A stretch of DNA of 6,470 nt from an uncultured Oceanobacillus sp. (GCA_938004015.1 CALKWU010000010.1:1-6470), one strand, 5' to 3'; numbered from the stretch's first letter, positions 1 to 5,457 are shown. The notes: generated by a model not told the origin, from the sequence alone. A program made the numbers and translations.

Positions 1-432
1 GACGGGATGGATATTGAATGGTTCAAGAAAGAACATGAAGCATTGGAACTCGTTGAAGTCGCCAAAGAAAATCGGGTGACGGTAATCCTTTCCAACCATG
101 ATTTTGCCGGAACTCCTGAAAGGGACGAACTCGTCAATAGGGTGGAGAGGGCTCTTCAACTTGGAGCCGACATACCGAAACTTGCCGTGATGCCTAAGTG
201 TCCAGAAGATGTGCTGAATTTGCTTGATGTGAGTTTGACGATGAAGCGGACCCATCCGGAACAGGCAGCGATTATGATAGCCATGGGTAAATTAGGAGTG
301 GTGACACGACTTTCCGGAGAGATTTTCGGTTCGAGCATTACATTTGCAACCTTGAAAAATGCCTCAGCACCGGGACAAATTGCTGCAGGAAAAATGAAAG
401 AAATATTGGAGCTCATCCACAGTGGAAATTAA
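1..432 (+). CDS. aroD: 3-dehydroquinate dehydratase type I, C-terminal part (5' end outside window)
   Basis: This enzyme catalyses the third step of the shikimate pathway, dehydrating 3-dehydroquinate to 3-dehydroshikimate through a Schiff base in the cytoplasm. The reading frame is open from base 1, so the ATG at 7 is an internal Met and not the start. About 110 residues are missing compared with the usual length of about 255. Counting from that Met, the general-base His is residue 31 in SNHDF and the Schiff-base Lys is residue 58 in ADIPKLAVMP. The substrate-binding Arg is residue 101 in TRLSGE, and Ser120/Gln124 lie in ASAPGQ. Their spacings (27, 43, 62 and 66) match His143/Lys170/Arg213/Ser232/Gln236 of the Salmonella enzyme. 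All catalytic residues in the visible part are intact, so it is probably functional. The stop is TAA at 430-432. No terminator follows, and the next gene has its own promoter just downstream. Confidence 0.95.
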   Translation, partial: DGMDIEWFKKEHEALELVEVAKENRVTVILSNHDFAGTPERDELVNRVERALQLGADIPKLAVMPKCPEDVLNLLDVSLTMKRTHPEQAAIMIAMGKLGVVTRLSGEIFGSSITFATLKNASAPGQIAAGKMKEILELIHSGN

Positions 433-435
433 CGG

Positions 436-464
436 TTTACAAAAACAGTCATCGATATTAGAAT
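436..464 (+). promoter_or_regulatory. Sigma-A promoter of the MscS-type channel gene
   Basis: A -35 box TTTACA (436-441) and a -10 box TAGAAT (459-464) each match the consensus at five of six positions. They are separated by exactly 17 bases. The predicted transcript would start near 471 and leave a leader of about 31 bases before ATG 502. The -35 box begins only three bases after the aroD stop codon. Confidence 0.7.
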
Positions 465-501
465 AACGTTCAACTTTGTTTATAACTTGGAGGTTTTACA
501 T

Positions 502-1602
502 ATGCTCAGTATGGATACGCTGGAATTCCTCATTTCCTATGAACACTTGGAAGCTCTGGGAATTTCTGTCGGAATATTTCTCTTGTTTCTAATTTTCCGG
601 AGGCTTTTTACAAAATATGTGTTCCGTATGATTTTACGCTTACTCAATAAATCGAAAATCCATCTTTTATCAACGGTTTTCCGTTCTTTCCAGAAGCCGA
701 TGGAGTGGCTGTTCATCATCATCGGCTTGTATCTGGCTTTACGTACATATCCTTATTTCAATCATGAACAGTTATGGTTTTTCCGAATCATCAAGGTGGC
801 CATCATCTTTCTCGTCGCCTGGGGACTGTTGAATCTGTTTTCATCATCATCCAATCTGTTCAGCAAGTTTAATGAACACTCCAATGTGAAAATCGATGAG
901 ATCCTCGTCCCATTATTATCGAAAACACTGCAAATCGTCATCATTGCGATTAGTATGACAATCATCCTGCAAGAATTCGGTTACAGTATCGAAGGATTCA
1001 TCGCTGGGTTGGGTCTTGGCGGTCTGGCGGTGTCGTTGGCTGCTAAAGAAGCACTCGCCAATGTTTTAGGTGGGATCGTCATCATTTCCGAAAAACCCTT
1101 TGACCTGGGTGATTGGATTTTGACGCCATCGGTGGAAGGGACGGTGGAAGAAATCGGCTTCCGCAGTACACGGATCCGTACGTTTGCCGATGCCCTCGTC
1201 ACGGTGCCGAACAATACGCTCGCCAACGAAAACATTACGAATTGGAGCCGTATGGGAAAACGGCGAATCAATTTTTCGCTGCGGATCGTTTACGATACTC
1301 CGATTGAAAAGATAAAACGGGTGGTGGAACGGATTGATACGTTGCTTCGCGAACACGAAGAAGTCCACCCGGAGACAATTATGGTGTTTTTTGAACAGTA
1401 CAAAGAAGACGGCGTAGAGATACTCATTTATTTCTTCACAAAAACGACGGTGTGGGCCGAGCATTTGGCAGTGCGTGAAGATATCAATTTAAAAATTTTG
1501 GAAATCCTTGAAGAAGAACAGGTGGAAATCGCTGTACCGGCAAGACGTCTCGTTGTGGAAACCGATGAGGAAAACGGCATGAATCTTTCCCAAGAGCAGT
1601 GA
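502..1602 (+). CDS. MscS-family mechanosensitive ion channel (YhdY-like)
   Basis: This is a probable small-conductance mechanosensitive channel in the cytoplasmic membrane, which would release solutes on hypo-osmotic shock. The start chosen is ATG 502, giving 366 residues. GGAGG at 489-493 sits eight bases upstream, and the in-frame TTG at 487 is part of that ribosome binding site. Hydrophobic helices lie at about residues 16-36, 68-83, 95-113 and 142-158. A Gly/Ala-rich pore helix follows at about 163-195 (GLGLGGLAVSLAAKEALANV), typical of MscS TM3. The beta domain carries the family pattern FRSTRIRTFAD...VTVPN at 220-237, and a charged alpha/beta domain ends the protein. Extra N-terminal helices and overall length fit the YhdY/YbdG-like group better than the 286-residue E. 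coli MscS. What gates it is not visible. It appears to be transcribed alone from its own promoter. Confidence 0.9.
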   Translation: MLSMDTLEFLISYEHLEALGISVGIFLLFLIFRRLFTKYVFRMILRLLNKSKIHLLSTVFRSFQKPMEWLFIIIGLYLALRTYPYFNHEQLWFFRIIKVAIIFLVAWGLLNLFSSSSNLFSKFNEHSNVKIDEILVPLLSKTLQIVIIAISMTIILQEFGYSIEGFIAGLGLGGLAVSLAAKEALANVLGGIVIISEKPFDLGDWILTPSVEGTVEEIGFRSTRIRTFADALVTVPNNTLANENITNWSRMGKRRINFSLRIVYDTPIEKIKRVVERIDTLLREHEEVHPETIMVFFEQYKEDGVEILIYFFTKTTVWAEHLAVREDINLKILEILEEEQVEIAVPARRLVVETDEENGMNLSQEQ

Positions 1603-1737
1603 CTCCGTCTCGAGATGGATGGAGTTCTCCACCTGGCGTAGTGTGTTTTGTTGGTCGAAAATCAATCCTGCTGCCGATTTCAAAAGCTGATTTCTCCTTT
1701 ATGATAGAGTCAACGGGAACGAAAGGGGAAATCAAAC

Positions 1738-1830
1738 ATGCAATTGATTGATCGGGCACTTTATCGTTGCATCATTGAGGAACGGATGGAAGACATCAAG
1801 AAGACAGCTGTCGGCAACAAGTTGAAATGA
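1738..1830 (+). CDS. Possible small protein of 30 residues, unknown function
   Basis: ATG 1738 to TGA 1830 encodes a charged 30-residue peptide (starts MQLIDRALYRC, ends AVGNKLK). GAAAGGGG at 1721-1728 is a good ribosome binding site nine bases upstream. TATGAT (1700-1705) or an overlapping TGA-TAGAGT extended -10 could drive it, but no convincing -35 box is present. The peptide has no hydrophobic segment long enough to span a membrane. It is predicted to be an amphipathic, basic-ended helix with a single Cys at residue 11. I do not recognise the family. The ribosome binding site and the isolated position argue for a real gene, but its shortness leaves a chance ORF possible. Confidence 0.45.
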   Translation: MQLIDRALYRCIIEERMEDIKKTAVGNKLK

Positions 1831-1834
1831 AAAA

Positions 1835-1875
1835 GGGAATCAAGTCGTCGCTTCATGCTTGAACGGCTGATTCCT
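1835..1875. other. Imperfect hairpin after the small ORF
   Basis: GGAATCA (1836-1842) pairs with TGATTCC (1868-1874). After one bulged A, GTCGT (1844-1848) pairs with ACGGC (1863-1867). No T-run follows on the + strand, but on the - strand the stem is followed by CCCTTTTT. It therefore reads as an intrinsic terminator only for leftward transcription, although no leftward gene lies nearby. It may be a degenerate bidirectional terminator or an RNA structure. Confidence 0.3.
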
Positions 1876-1931
1876 GCAAAGAATTTCTCCGAGCATTCTG
1901 CAGACTGACTATACCAGAACCCTTCACTTTA

Positions 1932-1940
1932 TGATAAAAT
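1932..1940 (+). promoter_or_regulatory. Extended -10 promoter element of plsC
   Basis: TGA-TAAAAT gives a TGn extension plus a -10 box matching five of six positions. This predicts a start near 1947 and a leader of about 27 bases. No good -35 box is seen: CTGACT at 1905-1910 is the nearest match, but too far from TAAAAT. Extended -10 promoters can work with a weak -35. Confidence 0.5.
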
Positions 1941-1973
1941 AGGGTAGATTGCAGGATTGTAGGAGGAAAAGCA

Positions 1974-2576
1974 ATGTTTTACAGATTTGCAGGATTCGTA
2001 GTTAAACTGTTTTTAACGATTTTAGGTGGAATCAAAATTTACGATAAAGAAAAACTGCCGAAATCGGGAGGCTATGTCATTGCATGTACCCATACCGGTT
2101 GGGTCGACATTTTATGGCTCGGTGTCGCCGTCCTCCCAAGGCAAATTCATTTTATGGCGAAAAAGGAATTGTTTGAAAATAAATTGGTGAAATGGTTGAT
2201 CACTTCTCTGAACGCTTTTCCCGTGGATCGGGAAAACCCGGGGCCAAGCACGATTAAAATTCCGAGAAAGTTATTAAAAGAAGGGAAAATAATCGGTATT
2301 TTCCCAAGCGGAACGAGGACGACCGAAGAAGTCCCGCTGAAACGGGGTGCGGTGACGATTGCAGCGTACGGGAAAGCCCCGATTATACCTGCTGCATATG
2401 TCGGTCCAAATAATTTCAAGGATCTGTTCAAATTCAAAAAAGCTAAGATCATCTTTGGTGATCCGATCCATTTGCCGAAAGACCAATCGAGACGAGAAGC
2501 GATGGATACGATGATGGAACAGTTGAATGACACATTATACGGTTTGCAAAGACAATTGAAGGAAAAAGAAATGTAA
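1974..2576 (+). CDS. plsC: 1-acyl-sn-glycerol-3-phosphate acyltransferase
   Basis: PlsC adds the second acyl chain to lysophosphatidic acid, making phosphatidic acid for membrane phospholipids, at the inner face of the cytoplasmic membrane. The 200-residue protein has the acyltransferase motif HTGWVD (His40-x4-Asp45). It also has a block II-type FPVDRENPG (82-90), the glycerol-phosphate-binding block FPSGTRT (110-116) and the block IV-like APIIPAAYVG (135-144). The N terminus (residues 5-20) is hydrophobic and probably membrane-associated. The usual Glu of FPEGTR is Ser here; from memory, B. subtilis PlsC (about 199 residues) also has FPSGTRT, so this is a lineage trait and not a lesion. AGGAGG at 1961-1966, seven bases before ATG, fixes the start. 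The gene appears to be monocistronic, with a strong terminator five bases after its stop. Confidence 0.95.
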   Translation: MFYRFAGFVVKLFLTILGGIKIYDKEKLPKSGGYVIACTHTGWVDILWLGVAVLPRQIHFMAKKELFENKLVKWLITSLNAFPVDRENPGPSTIKIPRKLLKEGKIIGIFPSGTRTTEEVPLKRGAVTIAAYGKAPIIPAAYVGPNNFKDLFKFKKAKIIFGDPIHLPKDQSRREAMDTMMEQLNDTLYGLQRQLKEKEM

Positions 2577-2580
2577 GATG

Positions 2581-2640
2581 AATAGCCGGCTCACAGCATT
2601 CTTAGGCAGGAATAGCTATGAGTCGGCTATTTTATGTTTT
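2581..2640 (+). terminator. Intrinsic terminator of plsC
   Basis: The 13-base arm 2581-2593 (AATAGCCGGCTCA) pairs with 2619-2631 (TGAGTCGGCTATT) through one G-U pair. The stem can extend inward through AGC/GCT and ATTC/GAAT. It is followed by the T-rich tail TTTATGTTTT. Confidence 0.88.
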
Positions 2641-2679
2641 ATATTCGTCCGTTGAGGCCATATGATGAGTGATGGACAG

Positions 2680-2708
2680 TTGACACTTTTTGTATCATAT
2701 ACTATACT
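2680..2708 (+). promoter_or_regulatory. Sigma-A promoter of catE
   Basis: A perfect -35 box TTGACA (2680-2685) and a -10 box TATACT (2703-2708) are separated by 17 bases. The predicted start is near 2715, giving a leader of about 50 bases. A promoter this close to consensus implies strong expression unless repressed. Confidence 0.85.
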
Positions 2709-2720
2709 TACAATTAGTAA
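2708..2720 (+). promoter_or_regulatory. Candidate CatR/YodB operator at the catE start site
   Basis: TTAC-AATTA-GTAA is an exact match to the TTAC-N5-GTAA inverted repeat reported for the DUF24/MarR-type repressors CatR and YodB at the B. subtilis catDE promoter. There, one copy overlaps the start site. Here it overlaps the end of the -10 box and the predicted start (about 2715), a position that would block RNA polymerase. No clear second copy was found at the -35 box. No CatR or YodB gene is in this window. Confidence 0.65.
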
Positions 2721-2763
2721 CTGAGTTTAAAATCGTAATAATATCCGGAAAGGAAGAAAATAG

Positions 2764-3621
2764 ATGGATAAAAAATTTTTTCAAAAGCCGACGATTTATG
2801 TCGGGGAAGTGAATATCAATGTTGTCGATTTGGAAAGGTCGTTGGCGTTTTATCGTGACTTTCTTGGTTTTCGTGTATTGGAGCAAACCGAAAATGAGGT
2901 TATATTGACGGCAGACGGGAAGAATCCATTAATTACACTTGTTCAGCCTGAAAATGTCCAACCGAAAATGCCGAGAACTACCGGACTGTATCATTTTGCC
3001 ATCCTTCTGCCGAAACGCGCGGATTTGGCCGCATTTCTACGCCATCTCGCTGAAAATGGCGGCGATATGAGACTTGGCGCTTCCGATCATTACGTCAGTG
3101 AAGCTCTTTATTTTGATGATCCAGATGGAAATGGTATCGAAATTGCTCATGACCGTGAAACAACGGTTTGGGAATGGCAAGGAGATCAGGTTTCCATGGG
3201 AACGGTCGCTCTCGATGTGCAAGATTTAATGGCAGATATGGAAGGACCTTGGCAAGGGATGCCCGAAGAAACACTGATGGGACACATCCACTTACACGTC
3301 GCCGATTTGGATGAAAGCCGGAAGTTTTATGTGGACGGAATCGGCTATGATGTCGTAACAGAATATCCGGGTGCTTTATTCACTTCCCATAATGGCTATC
3401 ATCACCACATCGGTTTGAATATTTGGAATGGGGCAGGTGCACCGCAACCTCCGGAAAACAGTGTCGGCCTCAATTGGTTCACCCTCGTATTTCCTGATGA
3501 AGCGAAACGGGAAGAGACGGTGGAAAAAGTCCGTAAATTGAATGCACCGATCCGTGAGCTCGATGGAGATTATTTTGTCGATGATCCGGCAGGCAATACG
3601 CTTCGCTTCGTCATTGGATAA
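2764..3621 (+). CDS. catE: Catechol 2,3-dioxygenase family, VOC superfamily (CatE-like)
   Basis: CatE is a two-domain vicinal-oxygen-chelate enzyme that opens catechol rings and contributes to quinone and catechol resistance in the B. subtilis cytoplasm. This 285-residue protein equals the B. subtilis length as I recall it. It has two repeats, each with the VOC opening strand (NINVVDLERSLAFY at 17-30; HIHLHVADLDESRKFY at 174-189) and a DDPxGN turn (118-123; 273-278). Likely metal residues are His77 (GLYHF), Glu126 (GNGIE), His174 and the GYHHHIGLN cluster (His213-215). The Glu126 equivalent in the second half is Arg281, and that of His77 is Trp238. AGGAAG at 2751-2756, seven bases upstream, fixes the start. 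In B. subtilis catE follows catD; here no catD precedes it. MhqA/MhqE-type dioxygenases are relatives, but the motifs fit CatE best. The substrate is inferred. Confidence 0.85.
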   Translation: MDKKFFQKPTIYVGEVNINVVDLERSLAFYRDFLGFRVLEQTENEVILTADGKNPLITLVQPENVQPKMPRTTGLYHFAILLPKRADLAAFLRHLAENGGDMRLGASDHYVSEALYFDDPDGNGIEIAHDRETTVWEWQGDQVSMGTVALDVQDLMADMEGPWQGMPEETLMGHIHLHVADLDESRKFYVDGIGYDVVTEYPGALFTSHNGYHHHIGLNIWNGAGAPQPPENSVGLNWFTLVFPDEAKREETVEKVRKLNAPIRELDGDYFVDDPAGNTLRFVIG

Positions 3622-3622
3622 T

Positions 3623-3667
3623 AAAAACCGGGTCAATCAGGACTGCCCCTGATTGACCCAGTTTTTT
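3623..3667. terminator. Bidirectional terminator between catE and mhqD
   Basis: A perfect 12-bp stem, GGGTCAATCAGG (3630-3641) with CCTGATTGACCC (3648-3659), has a six-base loop. It is flanked by AAAAAC on the left and GTTTTTT on the right. Each strand therefore ends the hairpin with a U-run, so it can stop both the rightward catE and the leftward mhqD transcripts. It starts two bases after the catE stop, and the T-run reaches into the mhqD stop codon. Confidence 0.93.
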
Positions 3668-4268
3668 ATTGGTACCATACGGTTGCGGCTTGCACTTCTG
3701 TCATGGTCAATTGATGCCCATAGTTTTCCCAGTGGATGTCCACTTCAGCTCCAGCTTCTTTCAGCAAATCTCTCAATTCTTCTGATTCTTCCGGTGCACA
3801 GATCGGATCGTTTTTTCCCGCTGCGATAAAGATGCGTTTTCCTTTCAAATCCGGCAATTCAATACTTCTTCTAGGCACCATCGGGTGGTGCAAAATAGCA
3901 TTTTGTAACGCATCTCTATAGTGGAACAGCAAGCTTGCAGCGATATTCGCCCCGTTCGAATACCCGACAGCAGTGATGTTGTTCCGGTCAAATTCGTATT
4001 TTTCCGCTGCTTCATCAAGAAATTCATTCAATTCTTTCGTGCGGAAAACTAAATCTTCTTCATCAAACACGCCTTCAGCAAGTCTTCTGAAAAAGCGGGG
4101 CATGCCGTTTTCCAACACATTTCCCCTTACACTCAACACATTGGCATCTTTGTCGATGATTTCGGCAAGTGGCAAAAGGTTGTTTTCATCTCCACCGGTT
4201 CCGTGGAGCAACAACAATGTCGGTCTTGTTGGATCTGCTCCTTTTTTGAAAATATGTTTCATCTTCAT
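3666..4268 (-). CDS. mhqD: MhqD-like alpha/beta hydrolase (carboxylesterase/phospholipase family)
   Basis: This is a cytoplasmic serine hydrolase of the MhqD (formerly YodD) type. In B. subtilis, mhqD belongs to the MhqR regulon induced by methylhydroquinone and catechol; its natural substrate is not established. The 200 residues contain an oxyanion-side motif LLLLHGTGGDENNL (18-31) and the nucleophile Ser104 in GYSNGA. Asp154 (GKNDPIC) and His185 (YGHQL) complete the triad, in the expected order and spacing for this fold. GGAAGG at 4280-4285 lies about 11 bases from ATG 4268. A second ATG two codons on (4262) would match the MKHIF start I recall for B. subtilis, but it is still farther from the ribosome binding site. 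The gap to the upstream flavin reductase gene is 20 bases, so the two are almost certainly co-transcribed. It is the last gene of the operon and ends in the shared terminator. Confidence 0.88.
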   Translation of the reverse strand: MKMKHIFKKGADPTRPTLLLLHGTGGDENNLLPLAEIIDKDANVLSVRGNVLENGMPRFFRRLAEGVFDEEDLVFRTKELNEFLDEAAEKYEFDRNNITAVGYSNGANIAASLLFHYRDALQNAILHHPMVPRRSIELPDLKGKRIFIAAGKNDPICAPEESEELRDLLKEAGAEVDIHWENYGHQLTMTEVQAATVWYQ

Positions 4269-4288
4269 TTATATGACTTCCTTCCGAA

Positions 4289-4897
4289 TTATTTTGGTCG
4301 TTCTATCGTGAATATGTCACCGATTTTCGCATAATCATGTCCGGCTAATCGACTTATCGCTTGAAGCTTTTCATAATTGATTTTTCCCGCCTCATAGATC
4401 TTCTCGGAAATATGGAAATGTTCAATTTTTCCGATGAGCAAATCTGCGGTCGTCTCCTTTCCATTCCCAAGTTCCACCGCTTTTTCCAATGTACATTCAA
4501 ATCTCGCTCTTGCTTGTTTGATCCCGGGAACATCCACGACGACACTATCGACGGGATCGAAGTGTGTCCGTTCCAGTTCATTTTCATCAGGAGGAAGGGA
4601 AGCGGCTGTTTTGTTCACTTCCGCTACATTGTCCGCATCGACGATATGGATGACGAATTGTTTCGTTTCACGAATATTTACAGCGGAATCTTTCGGTATT
4701 CCGTTTCTCCGTTGATAGGAAACGGAAAGCATGGGCGGATCCGTTGCAGCGATGTTGAAGTAACTGAAGGGTGCCGCATTGATGATTCCGTCTTTCGATT
4801 TTGTCGTCACAAATGCGATTGGTCGTGGAATCACCGTACCGATCATCAGTTTATAATTTTCTCTTTCTGTATTGTTTTTCGGGTCAAAAGAAAGCAT
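4289..4897 (-). CDS. Flavin reductase-like, FMN-binding split-barrel protein (YwrF-like)
   Basis: This is a 202-residue protein of the flavin reductase-like domain family (COG1853), which binds FMN and, in characterised members, reduces free flavin with NAD(P)H or acts as a flavoredoxin. The visible pattern is VIPRPIAFVTT (22-32), then DGIINAAPFSYFN (36-48), then VNIRETKQFVIHIV (73-86), with the tail ISRLAGHDYAKIGD (181-194) typical of the YwrF-type branch. AGGAGG at 4904-4909, six bases before ATG 4897, fixes the start. It lies 42 bases after mhqR and 20 before mhqD with no terminator between, so it is the middle gene of a three-gene operon. The context suggests a role in quinone or catechol stress, either by direct reduction or by supplying reduced flavin. 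That is inference, since the motifs do not give the substrate. Confidence 0.82.
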   Translation of the reverse strand: MLSFDPKNNTERENYKLMIGTVIPRPIAFVTTKSKDGIINAAPFSYFNIAATDPPMLSVSYQRRNGIPKDSAVNIRETKQFVIHIVDADNVAEVNKTAASLPPDENELERTHFDPVDSVVVDVPGIKQARARFECTLEKAVELGNGKETTADLLIGKIEHFHISEKIYEAGKINYEKLQAISRLAGHDYAKIGDIFTIERPK

Positions 4898-4939
4898 CTG
4901 ATACCTCCTGACTGTTTTGGTTTGCCGAGCCCACTATGG

Positions 4940-5374
4940 TTAGAGGGATTTCGCTGCTTTTTTTCCCGCCGTTTTCAATGATTCGATCAATATGTGAACT
5001 TCTTCTTCGGGTATGTCGGAGAAAATCTCTTCAATTTTCGCTTGATGTTTCGGGAAAATTTCATCCATCAATTGTTTCCCTTTATCGGTGATTTCAATAA
5101 AGATCACCCGACGATCTTCTTTGCAATTCGTGCGGCGTAATAAATCATTTTTTTCCAACTTGTCGATGACATACGTGATGGAACCGGTATTGATCAAAAC
5201 AGCTTCTGAAATTTGTTTGATCGTTTGTCTTCCTTTGTGGTAAAGTGCTTCAAGCACCGCAAAATCGGATGTTTTCATGCCGTGGTCGGCGATATCTTTT
5301 TTCACGACTTCTTGCAAAGTTTTCGAGGCTTTCATCAACACGACAAAAGCTTTTAAAGCTCCGTTTTCACTCAT
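4940..5374 (-). CDS. mhqR: MarR-family transcriptional repressor (MhqR-like)
   Basis: This is a winged-helix dimeric regulator. B. subtilis MhqR represses mhqA, mhqED, mhqNOP and azoR2 and is released by quinone-like electrophiles. The 144-residue protein has an N-terminal dimerisation helix. A helix-turn-helix at about 50-75 (IKQISEAVLINTGSITYVIDKLEK) precedes the wing motif DRR (87-89) and LTEKG-like ITDKGKQLM (95-103). C-terminal helices follow, with FPKHQAKIEEIFSDI. Cys84 is its only cysteine, just before the wing. AAGGAG at 5383-5388, eight bases upstream, fixes ATG 5374. It is the first gene of an apparent operon with the flavin reductase and mhqD. That neighbourhood supports the MhqR assignment over other MarR proteins such as OhrR. 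Autoregulation is likely given the palindromes in its promoter and leader. Confidence 0.82.
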   Translation of the reverse strand: MSENGALKAFVVLMKASKTLQEVVKKDIADHGMKTSDFAVLEALYHKGRQTIKQISEAVLINTGSITYVIDKLEKNDLLRRTNCKEDRRVIFIEITDKGKQLMDEIFPKHQAKIEEIFSDIPEEEVHILIESLKTAGKKAAKSL

Positions 5375-5392
5375 CTTGCTTGCTCCTTCATT

Positions 5393-5409
5393 TATACTGA
5401 ATTAAGATA
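5393..5409 (-). promoter_or_regulatory. Candidate MhqR operator in the mhqR leader
   Basis: Read on the - strand, TATCTTAATTCAGTATA is an imperfect inverted repeat. It resembles the MhqR box recalled from B. subtilis (TATCTCGAATTCGAGATA), with two one-base gaps and a few changes. It falls about 10-26 bases downstream of the predicted start and could serve as an autorepression site. The match is partial. Confidence 0.35.
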
Positions 5410-5425
5410 TATTTAATTAATTATA

Positions 5426-5454
5426 AGTATAGAAGGTATTGATTTTACTGTCAA
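5426..5454 (-). promoter_or_regulatory. Sigma-A promoter of the mhqR operon
   Basis: On the - strand there is a perfect TTGACA (5454-5449), a 17-base spacer and TATACT (5431-5426). Transcription would begin near 5419 and leave a leader of about 45 bases. The boxes and spacing are identical to those of the catE promoter. The perfect palindrome TAATTAATTA (5414-5423) covers the start site. Confidence 0.85.
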
Positions 5455-5457
5455 GAA

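Larger units (their letters stand above)
1603..1973. other. 371-base gap between the mscS-type gene and plsC
   Basis: Directly after the channel stop, CTCCGTC (1603-1609) can pair with GATGGAG (1618-1624) through one G-U pair, and GGAGTTCTCC (1621-1630) overlaps it. Neither is followed by a tight T-run, so a terminator for the channel gene is uncertain. The rest holds a possible 30-codon ORF (1738-1830), a hairpin (1835-1875) and the plsC promoter. No longer ORF, tRNA or recognisable RNA gene was seen. Confidence 0.6.

Noticed and set aside
481..486. TATAAC just before the channel ribosome binding site as a -10 box
   Set aside because: Transcription would start at the ribosome binding site itself; the 436-464 promoter is a far better fit.
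487..501. Upstream TTG start (five extra residues) for the MscS-type channel
   Set aside because: The TTG overlaps the GGAGG ribosome binding site of ATG 502 and has no ribosome binding site of its own.
1066..1464. 132-codon - strand ORF inside the channel gene
   Set aside because: It has unlikely composition, no ribosome binding site, and lies wholly antisense to a well-supported gene.
2301..2324. PlsC motif FPSGTRT lacking the usual Glu, as a possible inactivating change
   Set aside because: The same Ser variant is recalled in B. subtilis PlsC, and the rest of the protein is intact, so it is a lineage feature.
2683..2693. ACA-N5-TGT near the catE -35 box as the second CatR site
   Set aside because: Only three bases per arm match, and neither arm fits the TTAC/GTAA consensus.
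2692..2702. GTAT-CAT-ATAC inverted repeat in the catE promoter spacer as a second operator
   Set aside because: It has short arms in AT-rich sequence, does not match TTAC-N5-GTAA, and sits between the -35 and -10 boxes; not distinguishable from chance.
4361..4981. 206-codon + strand ORF antisense to the flavin reductase gene
   Set aside because: It has no ribosome binding site and an odd Cys/Phe/Arg-rich composition, and it overlaps a gene with clear motifs and an AGGAGG site. It is a shadow frame.
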